A stretch of DNA of 7,740 nucleotides from Cyclobacteriaceae bacterium (GTDB taxonomy: Bacteria; Bacteroidota; Bacteroidia; Cytophagales; Cyclobacteriaceae): assembly GCA_025363495.1 (NCBI GenBank), contig JANYDR010000557.1, forward strand, positions 1-7,740, written 5' to 3'. The notes beneath the pieces were generated by a model, which made no database searches, was not told the origin of the DNA, and saw nothing but the letters and a program-made list of their open reading frames with translations. A program made the translations under genes and the position numbers. Position 1 is the first letter of the stretch. Each line of letters starts with the position of its first letter. Below are positions 5,606 to 7,740 of this stretch, one piece after another.

Positions 5606-7740
5606 TTACTCAGATCGTAGGGAGTCTACCGGGTTTGATAAAGCCGCCTTTATAGTTTGAAAGCTGACCGCCAGTAATGTTATTGAAAGTCCCCCGACGA
5701 TGGTTACGGTAAATATCCAGGGACCGAATGTTGCTCTGAATGCAAATCCCTGCAGCCATTGATTAGCCAGGTAGTAGGATATTGGACAGGCAATTACAAT
5801 AGCAAGGAAGACCAGTATCAAAAATTCGGTGGACAACAGTCGCGTAACACTTAAGGTATTTGCTCCAAGAATTTTCCTGATCCCAATTTCTTTGGTTCTT
5901 GATACAATCATAAAAGAAACAAGGCCTACTAATCCTATTATGGCAACAATAATGGTAATGGTTGAAAAGGCAGTGAATACTTTTGAAAGCTTTTGCTCCT
6001 CTTGATATTGTCGTTCAAAATTCTCATCAACGAAGAAGTATTCAAAATCATAACCATCATATTGTTTTTGCCAGAGGGTTTGAAGGCTCTCTAACAAGTC
6101 GGTTGTTTCACCAGCCTTGAATTTCACGGCAAAGTATCTGGAATATTCGGGCTTGTAAGCCATTGTCATAGGATAGATTTTTTTCTGGAGGCCAAACTCA
6201 TGATAATTTTTTACAACACCGATCACTGTTCCGGATGGCTGACCGGATGGAGAAGCGATCTTTTTGCCAATGGCTTTCTCCGGAGTTTTCCATTCCATCT
6301 TTTCAACAGTCTTTTCATTTATGATCAATCCATCCTCCAAATCACCGGGACGTGCCAGGTCAAAATTATGTCCGGCCAATAGTGTTAATCCCAGGGTGCT
6401 GAGGTAATCTTCATCGATAGCCATGAATTCAACTCCAATCGTTTCATCAGCTGATTTTTCATCAGCGTGTGCCCACTGCCCAACCCAACCCGGCTTGCCG
6501 GGCAGTGCATTGGTAAAGCTGACTTCTTCTACCGATGGCAACGCCTTGAGTTCATTCTTGAAAGTTGATGCTTTGATAGAGGTAGAAGGAAGCTTCGAGA
6601 CATTCAGTGCTATTACTTGTTCACCGAAAAAACCAAGGTCACGGTTTTTCATATATTGAAGCTGTTCCTGAACAATTAGCGTGAAGATGATAAGAGTAGC
6701 TGACATTGTGAATTGGAAAACCACCAGCATTCTTCTTAATCGTATGCCTTTTGGATTGGAATGCATTTTTCCTTTCAATACTTCCGAAGGTCGCAGGGCA
6801 GATATAACCAGTGCAGGATAGTAACCAGATAAAAAGGAAATGAGAACAATAAGTCCTAAGAGGCCGAGGATCAATGAGGGTTGAAATAATCCACTGAACT
6901 CATACGACTTGCCAACGAGCCCGTTGAAAAAAGGTAGCAGCGCTATAAATAATACCAATGCTATGACAAAAGAAGCTACGGTTAGTAAAAATGATTCTGT
7001 GAGGAATTGTCCGATTAATGACCGCCTTGAGGAGCCCACCACTTTGCGGAGACCAACTTCTTTTGCCCGGTAGGAGGAACGTGCAGTTGCCAGGTTAATG
7101 AAATTTATGCAGGCAAGCACAATAACAAAGATTGCTATTCCGGAAACCATGTACACCCGGTCGAGGCTCCCGGAAGGTCCCATACTATTGCCTCTTTTAC
7201 TTTTCAGATAAATGTCTTTTACCGGTTCAAAGGCAACATACATGTACATCCCATACTTTTTAAACTTATCTTTAGCATAGTCCATGTAGAGGTTCCGTGA
7301 TTTTGAAAAAAAGTTGTCTTTATTGACTCCTTCTTTCAATAAGACATAATTACTTACGTCGAGAAATCCCCAATCATTATCGTAACTAAATTCCTTATTG
7401 ATATGCGTGGTGTAAGTGACAAAAGAGACGAGCATATCGAATTGCATATGTGATCGCGCAGGGGGGTCTTTCATTACCCCTGTTATCTCAAAAGAAAGAG
7501 TATCGGAAAAGGTTAAAGTTTTGCCCAATGCTGACTGATCACCAAAAAATTTCTTTTCCATTGATTCAGTGATCACTACACTGTTGGCTTGTGATAATGA
7601 GGTGGCAGGGTTGCCTTCTTTGAAGGGAAAACTAAAAACGTTAAAGAAATCCTCGCTGGCATAATAGAGACGTTGTTCAAAATGCTTCCCTTCGTGTTGA
7701 ATCATCATGTTGTATCCATACAGAGTATAGAGTACGGATT
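5606..7740 (-). CDS. FtsX/MacB-like ABC transporter permease, double-unit type, N-terminus cut by the window edge (first gene of the array)
   Basis: The frame is open through the right edge: codons before the Met at 7706-7708 read SVLYTLYGYN without a stop. The Met is internal, since it falls inside the first periplasmic domain by alignment with the two neighbours. About 710 residues are visible, and roughly 95, including TM1, are missing. Numbering from the first complete codon, the rest of the first MacB-like core runs to ~193, with YYASEDFFNVFSFPFKEGNP (~25-44) and SVVITESMEKKFFGD (~53-67). TM2-4 are at ~195-216, 245-270 and 285-308, linker PSEVLKGK at ~317-324 and TM5 at ~338-356. A second periplasmic domain (~358-584) is followed by TM6-8 (~586-611, 635-657, 674-694). 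Both cytoplasmic motifs are intact: KEVGLRKVVGS (~226-236) and KEIGIRKILGA (~617-627). The end is SNPVDSLRSE, as in the others. No ATPase domain is visible. It should function as an ATPase-dependent inner-membrane permease; the substrate is unknown. Confidence 0.93.
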   Translation of the reverse strand, partial: SVLYTLYGYNMMIQHEGKHFEQRLYYASEDFFNVFSFPFKEGNPATSLSQANSVVITESMEKKFFGDQSALGKTLTFSDTLSFEITGVMKDPPARSHMQFDMLVSFVTYTTHINKEFSYDNDWGFLDVSNYVLLKEGVNKDNFFSKSRNLYMDYAKDKFKKYGMYMYVAFEPVKDIYLKSKRGNSMGPSGSLDRVYMVSGIAIFVIVLACINFINLATARSSYRAKEVGLRKVVGSSRRSLIGQFLTESFLLTVASFVIALVLFIALLPFFNGLVGKSYEFSGLFQPSLILGLLGLIVLISFLSGYYPALVISALRPSEVLKGKMHSNPKGIRLRRMLVVFQFTMSATLIIFTLIVQEQLQYMKNRDLGFFGEQVIALNVSKLPSTSIKASTFKNELKALPSVEEVSFTNALPGKPGWVGQWAHADEKSADETIGVEFMAIDEDYLSTLGLTLLAGHNFDLARPGDLEDGLIINEKTVEKMEWKTPEKAIGKKIASPSGQPSGTVIGVVKNYHEFGLQKKIYPMTMAYKPEYSRYFAVKFKAGETTDLLESLQTLWQKQYDGYDFEYFFVDENFERQYQEEQKLSKVFTAFSTITIIVAIIGLVGLVSFMIVSRTKEIGIRKILGANTLSVTRLLSTEFLILVFLAIVIACPISYYLANQWLQGFAFRATFGPWIFTVTIVGGLSITLLAVSFQTIKAALSNPVDSLRSE

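Noticed and set aside
637..7740. MacB proper (fused ATPase plus permease) for any of the three genes
   Set aside because: No Walker A, ABC signature or Walker B motif is present; the proteins are two permease units instead of an ATPase fused to one.

Overview
The window looks like chromosomal DNA from a member of the Bacteroidota, most likely a Cytophagales-type organism. The evidence is moderate GC (low-to-mid 40s percent by eye), no Shine-Dalgarno sequences ahead of starts, and above all the gene family. The roughly 790-residue, double-unit FtsX/MacB-like permeases ending in 'SNP..SLRSE' occur in large paralogous sets in that phylum. The assignment is inference from family knowledge, not from a marker gene.

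Layout: every credible gene lies on the minus strand, so transcription runs from high to low coordinates. In transcription order these are: (1) an FtsX/MacB-like permease whose first ~95 residues lie beyond the right edge (5606-7740); (2) a complete 795-residue paralogue (3131-5518) after an 87-base gap; (3) a second complete paralogue of about 788 residues (637-3003) after a 127-base gap; (4) a 330-base stretch with no gene, holding a nested inverted repeat made of degenerate 7-base units (GTAATC/GATTAC type); (5) at the left edge, a 63-codon ORF with a clear signal peptide and the opening of a 7TMR-DISM-type extracellular sensor domain. That ORF stops too early and looks like the remnant of a broken sensor gene.

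The three permeases share one architecture: TM1, periplasmic MacB-like core domain, three TMs carrying a cytoplasmic 'KE(I/V)G(I/L)RK..G(A/S)' motif, a linker with 'P..VLKG', then the whole unit again. This gives eight membrane segments, as if two LolC/MacB-like units were fused. The second-half motif is intact in all three, and the first-half motif is altered only in the middle gene. None carries an ATPase domain and no ATP-binding protein is encoded in the window, so each presumably works with an ATPase encoded elsewhere. The periplasmic domains have diverged far more than the membrane and coupling parts, which suggests different periplasmic cargo or partners. The substrate cannot be read from the sequence.

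I do not see a clearly new system. The items most worth a second look are the nested heptamer repeat, the decayed sensor fragment, a hairpin placed over the alternative starts of the last permease, and the ATPase-less three-paralogue array.
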